From JADJLQ01 sp034439915 (lineage in GTDB: Bacteria > Bacteroidota > Bacteroidia > Chitinophagales > Saprospiraceae): a DNA stretch of 64,000 nucleotides. How positions within the stretch are numbered: position 1 is the first letter of the stretch; every line of letters begins with the position of its first letter. Position numbers and translations under genes: made by a program. The notes beneath the pieces were generated by a model that was not told the origin of the DNA, made no database searches, and worked only from the letters and a program-made list of their open reading frames with translations. Of the stretch, positions 1-7,456 are shown piece after piece. The DNA is taken from positions 1 to 64,000 of the forward strand of contig JAWXBI010000131.1 of assembly GCA_034439915.1 (NCBI GenBank), written 5' to 3'.

Positions 1-2
1 AG

Positions 3-404
3 ATTCAACCCAATGACCTGATTTTGCGTATTGAATTGGATGTCCATACCTTAGTCGTGAATGCGTATGAACTCGACGGCAATAAACAAAGAGGATTCCT
101 TTTCCTCCTGGATAGCGGGGACATCACCCTTTTTCAAAAAAGAAATATCTCTTTCAAAGAGTGGAGGCCTGCAAAAGCAATGGAGTCTGCCCCTTCACCT
201 GCTACTTTCAAATCCTCTCCAGATCAATATTTTGCCCGTCTGACCAATGGAACGACGGTTTACCTAAACTCTATTAAATCGCTGGCTTCGGTTTTTCCCA
301 ACCATCAAAACGCGATCAATACCTTTATTAAAAAAGAGAAAATCAAACTTAAAAAGGAGGATTTGCTCACACTGTTTGCCTATTACAGGTCCCAGGGGGA
401 CTGA
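3..404 (+). CDS. Hypothetical protein, C-terminal part (5' end outside window)
   Basis: The reading frame is open at the left edge and ends at TGA 402-404, so only about 133 C-terminal residues are visible. The visible part has no transmembrane segment. It ends in a lysine-rich stretch (about residues 103-113 of what is seen) followed by LLTLFAYYRSQGD. The alternating hydrophobic and charged pattern suggests a small beta-rich soluble or periplasmic domain. I do not recognise the family. It lies just upstream of the rpsU promoter and is probably the last gene of an upstream unit. No function is assigned. Confidence 0.6.
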   Translation: MQPNDLILRIELDVHTLVVNAYELDGNKQRGFLFLLDSGDITLFQKRNISFKEWRPAKAMESAPSPATFKSSPDQYFARLTNGTTVYLNSIKSLASVFPNHQNAINTFIKKEKIKLKKEDLLTLFAYYRSQGD

Positions 405-452
405 GTTCGTCCAGAAGTCAATCCAATATTATATTTTGAAATATTTATTTAT

Positions 453-478
453 TTGTTTAAAGATATGTATTAACTTTG
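453..478 (+). promoter_or_regulatory. Bacteroidota-type promoter for rpsU
   Basis: TAACTTTG at 471-478 matches the Bacteroidota -7 box TAnnTTTG exactly. A TTG at 453-455 could be the -33 element, but the 15-nt spacer is short. Transcription would start near 483-485, giving a leader of about 15 nt before the rpsU ATG at 500. Confidence 0.6.
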
Positions 479-499
479 CATCCCAATTTAAATCGTTCT

Positions 500-697
500 A
501 TGTTAATCATTGATGTTAAAGACAGCGAGTCCATTGATAAGGCACTCAAAAAATATAAGAAAAAATACGAAAAATCACAGGTCCTTAAACAGTTGAGAGC
601 CCGAAAACACTTTACCAAAAAATCAGTGGAACGTCGCGCTACAGTCCTGAAAGCTGCCTATCGTCAGCAAATCCTCAACAAACCTGTTGAATTCTAA
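500..697 (+). CDS. rpsU: 30S ribosomal protein bS21
   Basis: A 65-residue, very basic protein. It begins MLIIDVKDSESIDKALKKYK and has the RARKHFTKKSVERRA core typical of bS21. The ATG at 500 was chosen because an earlier in-frame ATG at 476 overlaps the -7 promoter box and adds eight non-conserved residues. In Bacteroidota, bS21 together with bS6 and bS18 is known to sequester the 3' end of 16S rRNA, which explains the general lack of Shine-Dalgarno use. No Shine-Dalgarno sequence is visible before this gene. A short hairpin (696-701 with 709-714) overlaps the stop codon but lacks a U-tract. Gene order rpsU-xerC-hpf is common in the phylum. Confidence 0.95.
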   Translation: MLIIDVKDSESIDKALKKYKKKYEKSQVLKQLRARKHFTKKSVERRATVLKAAYRQQILNKPVEF

Positions 698-838
698 GCT
701 GTAGTTTTCAGCTTAATCGACTTTCCTTACTTAAGGAGCACCATCGTTCGGCTTTACCTATAATACATTTACGGCGCTATGAATTAACTTGACTTTTCAG
801 GTTAATAACAATATCTTACGGCAAATAATTGGTCTGAA

Positions 839-1738
839 TTGGATTTGACGAAGTCGTTTTTAGATTACCTGGAATTTGAAAAAAGATATTCCCCCCACAC
901 CTTGGAGGCCTATCAACAGGACATTCAACAATACCTGGATTATTTGACTTTTGTTTATAACATTCAGGATATTTATGAAACCCAAGGTTTCCATTTGAGG
1001 TCCTGGATGGTTTCCCTTCATGAACATAAACGGACCAACCGCACCATCAACCGGAAAATATCAGCCCTTAAATCATTTTTTAACTTTTTAAGGAAACGGC
1101 ACGGATTAGTGTCCAACCCAACCCGAAAACTAATAAACCCTAGAGTTGAAAAGAGGCTACCGGTGGTCGTGCGCAAAGAGCAGTTGGACCAACTATTAAA
1201 GTTGAACAGGGGCGAACTGAATGATTTTAAGGGTCTGAGGGACAATCTGGTACTGGATATTTTATACAGCTGCGGCTTAAGAAGAAGTGAATTAATCCAG
1301 TTGAAGTCGCTGGACTTCGATTGGGGAAGGCGATTGCTGAAGGTGGAAGGAAAAGGAAAAAAAGAAAGATGGATTCCGGTATCACCGGAATTGATCATGC
1401 AGGTACAAAAATATCTTACCGTGAGAAATTCCTGGTTGGCAGAAAACGGATTCAACCCTCCGGTTCAATTATTGATAACTGACCAGGGTCAACCACTCTA
1501 CCCCAAATGGGTTTATAATTTTGTTAAATCCAATTTAAGTCTGGTGACTTCAGTAGAACGCCGCAGTCCACATATTATAAGACATAGTTTTGCCACCCAT
1601 TTGTCGGATGCCGGAGCTGACCTCAATGCCATCAAGACCTTGCTGGGTCATGCTTCCCTGGCAGCTACCCAGGTATATATGCACAATTCAGTGGAAAAGT
1701 TGAAAAAGATCTATGATCAGGCTCATCCAAAATCCTGA
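839..1738 (+). CDS. xerC: Tyrosine recombinase XerC/XerD family
   Basis: A 299-residue site-specific recombinase of the type that resolves chromosome dimers at dif. The N-terminal SAM-like DNA-binding domain covers about residues 1-90 and the catalytic domain about 105-295. The catalytic set is complete: Arg148 (CGLRRSE), Lys172 (GKGKK), His245-x-x-Arg248 (HIIRHS), His271 (GHAS) and nucleophile Tyr280. The start is a TTG at 839. A second in-frame TTG at 845 is equally possible, and no ATG is available after the upstream stop at 806. Whether it is XerC or XerD cannot be decided from this sequence alone. The position between rpsU and hpf is housekeeping, with no sign of an integrated element next to it. 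Confidence 0.9.
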   Translation: MDLTKSFLDYLEFEKRYSPHTLEAYQQDIQQYLDYLTFVYNIQDIYETQGFHLRSWMVSLHEHKRTNRTINRKISALKSFFNFLRKRHGLVSNPTRKLINPRVEKRLPVVVRKEQLDQLLKLNRGELNDFKGLRDNLVLDILYSCGLRRSELIQLKSLDFDWGRRLLKVEGKGKKERWIPVSPELIMQVQKYLTVRNSWLAENGFNPPVQLLITDQGQPLYPKWVYNFVKSNLSLVTSVERRSPHIIRHSFATHLSDAGADLNAIKTLLGHASLAATQVYMHNSVEKLKKIYDQAHPKS

Positions 1739-1789
1739 ACATGGAAAATATTATATTTTACATTTCGTTACAATTTAAAATGTTGAATT

Positions 1790-2086
1790 ATGAAAATCAT
1801 GACAGAAAGTATTCATTTTACGGCCGATCAAAAGTTATTACAATTGATCGAGAAGAAATTACAGAAGCTGGAGCGTTTGTATGAGCGGATCATTGATATT
1901 CATGTGATATTGAAGCTGGAAAATCACCAATCGATTAAGGATAAAATTGTAGAGATTTTTATTCATGTCCCCGGAGGAAATTTGTTTGCCCGGGAAAGCA
2001 GTAAACATTTTGAAACATCGGTGGAATTGGCTTTAGCCTCCATTAAAAAACAAACGATGCGATTTAAAGACCGGTTAAAAAAGTAA
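1790..2086 (+). CDS. hpf: Ribosome hibernation-promoting factor, short form
   Basis: A 98-residue protein of the HPF/YfiA (RaiA) family. It binds the 30S A and P sites in stationary phase and stalls the ribosome in an inactive form. The sequence shows the beta-alpha-beta-beta-beta-alpha pattern of the family, with basic residues along the second helix (ASIKKQTMRFKDRLKK). It lacks the C-terminal dimerisation domain of long HPF, so it is the short form. An alternative start at the second Met (1799) would give MTESIHF. It is followed at once by a strong terminator, which closes the rpsU-xerC-hpf set. Confidence 0.9.
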   Translation: MKIMTESIHFTADQKLLQLIEKKLQKLERLYERIIDIHVILKLENHQSIKDKIVEIFIHVPGGNLFARESSKHFETSVELALASIKKQTMRFKDRLKK

Positions 2087-2096
2087 AAAAATATAT

Positions 2097-2120
2097 AAAC
2101 CGCCCCCGGGCGGTTTTTTT
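2097..2120 (+). terminator. Intrinsic terminator after hpf
   Basis: AAACCGCCC (2097-2105) pairs perfectly with GGGCGGTTT (2108-2116), followed by a run of T to 2120. This is a textbook rho-independent terminator that separates hpf from the tRNA-tuf unit. Confidence 0.9.
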
Positions 2121-2253
2121 ATGCCAATTTTTAAGTTTGGAGTCGGATTGACCCTTGCCCGGCTTTGGAGGGCAGACGGACTGATAGTCCACGGCCTTTT
2201 ACAGGGGATAATTTTATTTTTGAAATAATTTTTTCAAACAGAAAAATTGTTCG

Positions 2254-2261
2254 TAAATTTG
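2254..2261 (+). promoter_or_regulatory. -7 promoter box of the tRNA-tuf unit
   Basis: TAAATTTG is an exact TAnnTTTG box lying 87 nt before the first tRNA. A TTTT at 2231-2234 sits at the right distance (19 nt) for a degenerate -33 element. The 2121-2347 stretch holds no other gene. Confidence 0.5.
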
Positions 2262-2347
2262 TGCGCGCTTTTAAAGAAAAATGCATATTCATTTGAAAAT
2301 CAGGATTGAAGAAACACAAACAAGCAGCTGGAGATGTTTTTAATCAC

Positions 2348-2420
2348 GCCGATGTAGCTCAGCTGGTAGAGCAGCTGACTTGTAATCAGCTGGTCGGGGG
2401 TTCGATTCCCTCCATCGGCT
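2348..2420 (+). tRNA. tRNA-Thr (anticodon TGT)
   Basis: The acceptor arms GCCGATG and CATCGGC pair fully, with discriminator T. The anticodon stem GCTGA/TCAGC carries the loop CTTGTAA, so the anticodon is TGT. The T arm GGGGGTTCGATTCCCTC is canonical. No CCA is encoded. Confidence 0.97.
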
Positions 2421-2464
2421 CCCATACATATGGACAGGTGTTTGTTTTAGACGAGATAGTATAT

Positions 2465-2548
2465 GGGGGCGCGCCGGAGTGGGAGAGCCGGGCCAGACTG
2501 TAAATCTGGTGTCTTACGACTGAATGGGTTCGAATCCAATCGCCCCCA
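2465..2548 (+). tRNA. tRNA-Tyr (anticodon GTA)
   Basis: The acceptor GGGGGCG pairs with CGCCCCC and the discriminator is A. The anticodon stem CCAGA/TCTGG has loop CTGTAAA, giving anticodon GTA. The long variable arm makes this a class II tRNA, as expected for bacterial tRNA-Tyr. Confidence 0.97.
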
Positions 2549-2619
2549 CTCAATTATCCAACTATAGGGTTGATAATCAACCTGTATGGTGATGACCAGA
2601 CGGTAAAAAATACTGATCA

Positions 2620-2692
2620 GCGGGAGTAGCTCAGTTGGTAGAGCGACAGCCTTCCAAGCTGTAGGTCGCGGGTTCGAGCCTCGTCTCCCGCT
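2620..2692 (+). tRNA. tRNA-Gly (anticodon TCC)
   Basis: The acceptor GCGGGAG pairs with CTCCCGC, discriminator T. The anticodon stem ACAGC/GCTGT has loop CTTCCAA, so the anticodon is TCC. CCA is not encoded. Confidence 0.97.
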
Positions 2693-2773
2693 CAGATTTG
2701 CACCACCTTTGTAAAATGTGGAGTAATCAAGGGAAGGTGTTTGAGATCGGAAGTGATACTCAGATGCTGCAAA

Positions 2774-2845
2774 GCCAATGTAGCTCAGGGGTAGAGCACT
2801 TCCTTGGTAAGGAAGGGGTCGAGGGTTCAATTCCCTTCGTTGGCT
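2774..2845 (+). tRNA. tRNA-Thr (anticodon GGT)
   Basis: The acceptor GCCAATG pairs with CGTTGGC, including one G-U pair. The anticodon stem CTTCC/GGAAG has loop TTGGTAA, so the anticodon is GGT. It lies 62 nt upstream of tuf and is probably processed from the same transcript. Confidence 0.97.
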
Positions 2846-2907
2846 CATTTTTTAATTCAAATAAAATTATTTATATCATTAAATTTTAATAAAAACGGTA
2901 CTTAACC

Positions 2908-4104
2908 ATGGCAAAAGAAACATTTCAGAGGAATAAACCTCACTTAAACGTGGGTACTATCGGTCACGTTGATCACGGTAAAACGACTTTGACAGCCGCT
3001 ATTACCTCGATTCTTTCTGAATCGGGCCTGGCTGAAAAAAGGTCGTATGATTCAATAGATGCAGCTCCGGAAGAAAAGGAACGCGGTATTACAATCAATA
3101 CGGCTCACGTAGAATATCAAACCCAGAAAAGGCACTATGCCCACGTAGATTGCCCTGGACATGCGGATTATGTAAAAAACATGGTTACCGGTGCAGCCCA
3201 GATGGATGGCGCTATTTTAGTAGTAGCGGCCACCGACGGACCTATGCCCCAGACCAGAGAACACATTCTGCTTGCCAAACAAGTAGGTGTTCCCAAAATC
3301 GTCGTATTTATGAATAAAGTCGACCTGGTGGACGATGAGGAAATGCTCGACCTGGTAGAAATGGAAGTTCGTGAGTTGTTAGACATATACGGTTTTGACG
3401 GTGCCCATGCTTCGGTAATCAAAGGCTCTGCCTTAAAAGCGCTGGAAGGCGACCCAATGTATAAACAGCGTATCCTGGACCTCATGGACGCAGTGGATAA
3501 AGATATTCCTGAACCTATCCGTCTGATAGACCAGCCTTTCCTGATGCCCGTTGAAGATGTATTTTCTATTACCGGCCGTGGAACGGTAGCAACCGGTCGT
3601 ATTGAAAAAGGTATAATTAAAGTCGGCGAAGGTGTTGAAATCGTGGGTATGATGAAAGATGAGGAAAAACCCCTGGCTTCTACCATCACAGGAGTGGAAA
3701 TGTTCCGCAAATTACTAGACCGGGGAGAAGCTGGTGATAACGCCGGTTTGTTGCTCAGAGGAGTAGAAAAAGAACAGATCCGAAGAGGTATGGTAATCTG
3801 TGCACCGGGTTCGGTAAAACCACACAAAAAATTCAAAGCAGAAATTTATGTGCTGAGCAAAGAAGAAGGTGGACGTCATACGCCATTCTTTAACGGTTAT
3901 CGCCCACAGTTTTACTTCAGGACCACCGACGTTACCGGGGATGTTAAATTACCCGAAGGTGTCGAAATGGTCATGCCTGGTGATAATGTAACGATCGATG
4001 CAAGTTTACTTAATTCAATTGCAATGGAAAAAAACCTGCGGTTTGCGATTCGCGAAGGCGGTCGGACAGTAGGTGCCGGTCAGGTGACCGAGATCCTGGA
4101 TTAA
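2908..4104 (+). CDS. tuf: Translation elongation factor Tu
   Basis: A 398-residue GTPase that delivers aminoacyl-tRNA to the ribosome. The motifs are intact: P-loop GHVDHGKT (19-26), G3 DCPGH (81-85) and G4 NKVD (136-139). Domains II and III follow in normal length, ending VGAGQVTEILD. The start is the ATG at 2908, preceded by an A/T-rich leader without a Shine-Dalgarno sequence. The gene sits behind the four-tRNA cluster and ahead of tRNA-Trp and secE, the same neighbourhood as tufB in enterobacteria. Confidence 0.99.
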   Translation: MAKETFQRNKPHLNVGTIGHVDHGKTTLTAAITSILSESGLAEKRSYDSIDAAPEEKERGITINTAHVEYQTQKRHYAHVDCPGHADYVKNMVTGAAQMDGAILVVAATDGPMPQTREHILLAKQVGVPKIVVFMNKVDLVDDEEMLDLVEMEVRELLDIYGFDGAHASVIKGSALKALEGDPMYKQRILDLMDAVDKDIPEPIRLIDQPFLMPVEDVFSITGRGTVATGRIEKGIIKVGEGVEIVGMMKDEEKPLASTITGVEMFRKLLDRGEAGDNAGLLLRGVEKEQIRRGMVICAPGSVKPHKKFKAEIYVLSKEEGGRHTPFFNGYRPQFYFRTTDVTGDVKLPEGVEMVMPGDNVTIDASLLNSIAMEKNLRFAIREGGRTVGAGQVTEILD

Positions 4105-4133
4105 GCAGGTAAACTATTGATATAATTAATTTT

Positions 4134-4167
4134 AAAGAAGCATCTCCGCAGTTGGAGGTGCTTCTTT
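4134..4167 (+). terminator. Hairpin after tuf, probable terminator or processing site
   Basis: Bases 4134-4147 pair with 4154-4167 over 14 bp, with a single G-U pair. Only the T-rich 3' arm supplies a short U-tract, so it may be a partial terminator or an RNase site that separates tuf mRNA from the downstream tRNA-Trp-secE message. Confidence 0.65.
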
Positions 4168-4186
4168 GTCATAAAAAAAGCCAAAA

Positions 4187-4259
4187 ACGGGCATAGCTCA
4201 ATTGGTAGAGCGACGGTCTCCAAAACCGTAGGCTGCGGGTTCGATTCCTGCTGCCCGTG
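4187..4259 (+). tRNA. tRNA-Trp (anticodon CCA)
   Basis: The acceptor ACGGGCA pairs with TGCCCGT, discriminator G. The anticodon stem ACGGT/ACCGT has loop CTCCAAA, so the anticodon is CCA. It ends 15 nt before the secE start. Confidence 0.97.
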
Positions 4260-4274
4260 CAAGCGAAAAACGAT

Positions 4275-4463
4275 ATGGACAAGATTAGACTATACCTGAA
4301 GGAAAGTTATGATGAGTTGACCAATAAAGTCACCTGGCCTTCCTGGCCCAACCTGGTGGACAGCGCAAAAGTGGTGCTGATCGCCACAGTCATCATCACT
4401 GCCATTATTTTTATAATGGACCTTATTTCCAATTCAGTTTTAAATGTGGTCTACGGATTATAA
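4275..4463 (+). CDS. secE: Preprotein translocase subunit SecE
   Basis: A 62-residue single-span inner-membrane protein that clamps SecY in the Sec translocon. The N-terminal amphipathic helix holds the VTWPSWPNLVDSAKVV signature. It is followed by a transmembrane helix (about residues 34-55). The ATG at 4275 is used because the in-frame GTG further upstream (4257) lies inside the tRNA-Trp gene. It is followed 8 nt later by nusG, the usual order. Confidence 0.95.
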   Translation: MDKIRLYLKESYDELTNKVTWPSWPNLVDSAKVVLIATVIITAIIFIMDLISNSVLNVVYGL

Positions 4464-4471
4464 ACTTTAAA

Positions 4472-5023
4472 ATGGCTGAACAGGAAAAAAAATTATACTC
4501 TTTGCGCGTAATCAGTGGCAAAGAACGCAAAATCAAGGAGCGGATTGAATTGGAAATCCAGCGTCAGGGCTGGAGCAGTTTTATCTCCCAGGTCATCGTA
4601 CCCTCTGAAAAAGTGTACAAGATCAGGAATGGTAAAAAAGTAGTATTGGAGAGAAATATCTTACCGGGTTATATCCTCCTGGAAGCGGATGCGGCAAAAC
4701 TGATTCCTGAAGTGGTACAGGTCATTGCCAATATCCCGAATGTTATTCATTTTCTGGGTAAAGAGACCCCGATACCCATGAGCGCCGGTGAAGCGAATCG
4801 CCTGCTCGGAAAGGTCGATGAGTCACAGCAAGCCGGTGAATTCATGATAGAACCTTTCCTGGCCGGAGAAACCGTCAAAATCATCGATGGACCTTTTAAT
4901 GATTTTGTAGGCGACATCAAAGAAATAAATGAAGAAAAGAAAAAACTGAAAGTCATTGTAAAAATATTCGGACGGGGTACAGAAGTGGAATTGAACTTTA
5001 TGCAGGTTGAAAAAACATCTTAA
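4472..5023 (+). CDS. nusG: Transcription termination/antitermination protein NusG
   Basis: A 183-residue protein with an N-terminal NGN domain (about 6-115), in which ILPGYILLEA is the conserved strand, and a C-terminal KOW domain (about 128-180). The KOW domain starts GETVKIIDGPFNDFVG. NusG binds RNA polymerase and links it to Rho or the ribosome. No insertion domain is seen. It is co-directional with secE and the L11 operon. Confidence 0.97.
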   Translation: MAEQEKKLYSLRVISGKERKIKERIELEIQRQGWSSFISQVIVPSEKVYKIRNGKKVVLERNILPGYILLEADAAKLIPEVVQVIANIPNVIHFLGKETPIPMSAGEANRLLGKVDESQQAGEFMIEPFLAGETVKIIDGPFNDFVGDIKEINEEKKKLKVIVKIFGRGTEVELNFMQVEKTS

Positions 5024-5039
5024 AATAATTTAAACAGGC

Positions 5040-5065
5040 AACTTCAAATTTGCTTCCTTGAAGTT
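5040..5065 (+). promoter_or_regulatory. Inverted repeat in the rplK leader
   Basis: AACTTCAA (5040-5047) and TTGAAGTT (5058-5065) form an 8-bp stem with a 10-nt loop, 26 nt ahead of rplK. L11-L1 operons are commonly feedback-regulated by L1 binding to the leader. This hairpin is a candidate site, but no L1 consensus could be verified. Confidence 0.35.
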
Positions 5066-5091
5066 CCGACTTATAAAACAGAAAATCGATT

Positions 5092-5532
5092 ATGTCAAAA
5101 GAAATTGAAACATTCATCAAATTGCAGGTCAAAGGAGGCCAGGCGAATCCCGCTCCACCCATCGGCCCGGCATTAGGGTCCAAAGGGGTCAATATCATGG
5201 AGTTCTGTAAACGATTCAACGCACAGACCCAGGACAGACAGGGTAAGGTATTGCCTGTGGTGCTGACCGTATTTAAAGACAAATCATTCGAATTTATCAT
5301 CAAAACGGCCCCGGCAGCCATTCAGTTATTGGAAATTACCAAACTCAAATCCGGCTCCAAAGAACCTAACAGGTCCAAGGTGGCTGATGTCAGTTGGGAC
5401 CAGGTAAAAGCCATTGCAGAAGATAAACTTCCTGATCTGAATGCATTTACGGTGGAATCCGCTATGAAAATGGTAGCGGGTACCGCCCGTTCTATGGGGA
5501 TCACAGTAAGTGGAAAAGCCCCCTGGAATTAA
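5092..5532 (+). CDS. rplK: 50S ribosomal protein uL11
   Basis: A 146-residue protein. The N-terminal domain carries the proline-rich NPAPPIGPALGSKGVNIMEF signature, which contacts translation factors. The C-terminal RNA-binding domain ends in GTARSMGITVSGKAPWN. The length is normal (about 141-147). It is the first gene of the L11-L1 pair, behind nusG. Confidence 0.98.
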   Translation: MSKEIETFIKLQVKGGQANPAPPIGPALGSKGVNIMEFCKRFNAQTQDRQGKVLPVVLTVFKDKSFEFIIKTAPAAIQLLEITKLKSGSKEPNRSKVADVSWDQVKAIAEDKLPDLNAFTVESAMKMVAGTARSMGITVSGKAPWN

Positions 5533-5559
5533 AATTAAAAAATTCTCTTCACCGAGGGA

Positions 5560-5599
5560 GTCCGCCTGAAAGCAGCGAAAACCAGCTTGAAAGGCAGAC
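5560..5599 (+). promoter_or_regulatory. Hairpin with purine internal loop between rplK and rplA
   Basis: Three short helices stack: GTC/GAC, GCCT/AGGC and AAGC/GCTT (arms 5560-5573 and 5585-5599). They are separated by a C/A mismatch and by an asymmetric GA/GAA internal loop, with an 11-nt A-rich apical loop. The asymmetric purine loop resembles ribosomal-protein binding sites on mRNA. L1 is the obvious candidate ligand, but that is inference. Confidence 0.4.
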
Positions 5600-5624
5600 G
5601 TTATTAACCTCTAAAATTTAAAAA

Positions 5625-6317
5625 ATGGCACAAGAAACCAAAAAAAGAAAAGTTGTCAATGTTAAGGTCGATAGGAAAAAATTCCTGGCTTTAAAAGATG
5701 CAATGGCGCTGGTAAAAGAAGTCAACACAGCCAAATTTGATGCATCGGTTGATATTCACATCCGGTTGGGAATAGACCCAAGAAAATCTGACCAGGCTAT
5801 CCGGGGCACGGTAAATCTTCCTCACGGAACAGGTAAGACCAAAAGAGTACTGGTATTGTGTACTCCGGACAAAGAAGCAGAAGCCAAAGCCGCAGGTGCA
5901 GACCATGTAGGACTGGATGAATATATCCAAAAAATCTCCGAAGGTTGGATGGACATTGATGTAATTATCGCTACTCCGACGGTCATGGCTAAAATTGGAA
6001 AAATTGGACGTATTCTCGGCCCAAGAGGCCTGATGCCCAATCCCAAAACAGGTACCGTTACCCAAGATGTCGGAGCTGCTATCAATGAGGTAAAAGGAGG
6101 TAAAATTGCCTTCCGGGTGGACAAACAAGCCATCATACACAGTACGGTTGGGCGCGTTTCCTTTACGTCTGAAAAATTGACAGAAAACGCCAATGAACTG
6201 TTGACTACTATTGTCAAATTGAAACCTTCTTCAGCCAAAGGAATCTACATCAAATCGGTTTCGATAGCCAGTACCATGAGTCCTGGTATATGGTTGGACA
6301 TCAAATCATTACATTAA
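5625..6317 (+). CDS. rplA: 50S ribosomal protein uL1
   Basis: A 230-residue protein of the L1 stalk that helps release deacylated tRNA and in many bacteria represses the L11-L1 mRNA. It shows the family signature IGRILGPRGLMPNPKTGTV and the C-terminal STMSPGIWLDI. It follows rplK by 92 nt, a gap that contains a structured hairpin. Confidence 0.98.
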   Translation: MAQETKKRKVVNVKVDRKKFLALKDAMALVKEVNTAKFDASVDIHIRLGIDPRKSDQAIRGTVNLPHGTGKTKRVLVLCTPDKEAEAKAAGADHVGLDEYIQKISEGWMDIDVIIATPTVMAKIGKIGRILGPRGLMPNPKTGTVTQDVGAAINEVKGGKIAFRVDKQAIIHSTVGRVSFTSEKLTENANELLTTIVKLKPSSAKGIYIKSVSIASTMSPGIWLDIKSLH

Positions 6318-6347
6318 TTTAATTAACCAGGTAAATCTGAATTTGAA

Positions 6348-6875
6348 ATGAATAAAGCAGATAAAGGGACAACGATCGAAACCCTGAAAGATAAATTTAA
6401 TAACAGTACTTATTTTTATCTGGCTGATGCTTCGTCAATGACCGTAGCCCAGATCACTAAATTTCGGCGGCTGTGTTTTGATAAAGGTATCGAAGTCAAA
6501 GTGGTAAAAAATACCCTGGCCAAAAAGGCCATGGAAGCACTTCCCGCTTCAAGAGGGTTTGCAGACATCTATGATGCCCTTCGTGGCCCGACGGCGATCC
6601 TGTTTTCGGATCAGGGCAGCCTGCCGGCGAAATTATTAAAAGAGTTTAGGACCACTTCCGAAAAGCCGGTATTAAAAGCAGCTTATATCGACAGTGCCGT
6701 TTTTAAAGGAGATGATCAAATTGATATCCTCATAGCAATTAAATCTAAAAACCAATTGCTCGGGGAATTGATCGGACTGTTGCAATCACCAGCCCGCAAT
6801 GTTATCGGTGCACTTCAATCCGGCGGCCAAAAACTGGCAGGATTGGTCAAAGCTCTCGAAGAAAGGGCAAATTAA
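6348..6875 (+). CDS. rplJ: 50S ribosomal protein uL10
   Basis: A 175-residue protein that anchors bL12 dimers on the ribosomal stalk. It has the N-terminal rRNA-binding domain (FYLADASSMTVAQITKFRRL; KVVKNTLAKKA). The C-terminal helix binds L7/L12 dimers. It precedes rplL by 59 nt. Confidence 0.97.
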   Translation: MNKADKGTTIETLKDKFNNSTYFYLADASSMTVAQITKFRRLCFDKGIEVKVVKNTLAKKAMEALPASRGFADIYDALRGPTAILFSDQGSLPAKLLKEFRTTSEKPVLKAAYIDSAVFKGDDQIDILIAIKSKNQLLGELIGLLQSPARNVIGALQSGGQKLAGLVKALEERAN

Positions 6876-6934
6876 TTTGGCTTCCAAGTACGCATATATA
6901 TTATTATTAATCTAAAACAAAAATTAAACCTATC

Positions 6935-7315
6935 ATGGCAGATTTAAAAGAACTGGCAGATCAACTGGTAAACCTGACAGTAAAGCAGGTCAATGAGTTG
7001 GCTGCAATATTAAAAGATGAGCATGGGATCGAACCGGCAGCAGCAGCTGTAGCTGTAGCTGCACCCGCAGCAGCTGGAGGCGGAGCCGCAGCAGCAGTAG
7101 AACAATCGGAGTTTGATGTAATCTTAAAATCAGCTGGTGCTGAGAAATTGAAAGTAGTAAAAGAAGTTAAAACCTTACTTAATCTTGGTTTGAAAGAAGC
7201 CAAAGATCTGGTAGACGGCGCTCCTGCTACTTTGAAAGAAAAAGCAACCAAAGAAGAAGCTCAGGCACTGAAGACCGCATTGGAAACCGTAGGTGCTGAA
7301 GTGGAAGTAAAATAA
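6935..7315 (+). CDS. rplL: 50S ribosomal protein bL12 (L7/L12)
   Basis: A 126-residue acidic stalk protein. It has an N-terminal dimerisation domain (1-32), an Ala/Gly-rich flexible hinge (about 37-55) and the C-terminal factor-binding domain with GLKEAKDLVDGAP and a final GAEVEVK. The hinge is rich in alanine, as in other members of the phylum. Confidence 0.98.
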   Translation: MADLKELADQLVNLTVKQVNELAAILKDEHGIEPAAAAVAVAAPAAAGGGAAAAVEQSEFDVILKSAGAEKLKVVKEVKTLLNLGLKEAKDLVDGAPATLKEKATKEEAQALKTALETVGAEVEVK

Positions 7316-7355
7316 AATCATATTGATTTATTTTAAGGACTACTACATATTACCA

Positions 7356-7405
7356 AATCAGCGGCTTAGCTAAATACAATGTATTTGGCTAGGCCTTTAC
7401 TGATT
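7356..7405 (+). promoter_or_regulatory. Long hairpin between rplL and rpoB
   Basis: Bases 7364-7377 pair with 7381-7394 without interruption (14 bp, two G-U pairs, 3-nt loop). An outer 6-bp stem, AATCAG (7356-7361) with CTGATT (7400-7405), closes it across a small internal loop. There is no U-tract. The position matches that of the E. coli rplL-rpoB attenuator and RNase III site, so a role in lowering or processing rpoBC mRNA is likely. Confidence 0.6.
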
Positions 7406-7456
7406 CTGCACAAAGAGATACCATTTTTAGTTAAATTATAAATTCGCAATAGGTTT

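Noticed and set aside
839..1738. The tyrosine recombinase as a sign of an integrated element
   Set aside because: It is in the usual housekeeping place between rpsU and hpf, with full Xer features and no attachment repeats or cargo genes around it.
2447..2848. A 133-codon minus-strand frame across the tRNA genes
   Set aside because: It is the antisense translation of three tRNA genes, which gives the well-known spurious RRELNPRPLPYQ-like peptides.
3168..3836. A 222-codon open frame on the minus strand
   Set aside because: It is antisense to the highly conserved tuf gene and shows serine/threonine-rich low-complexity translation.
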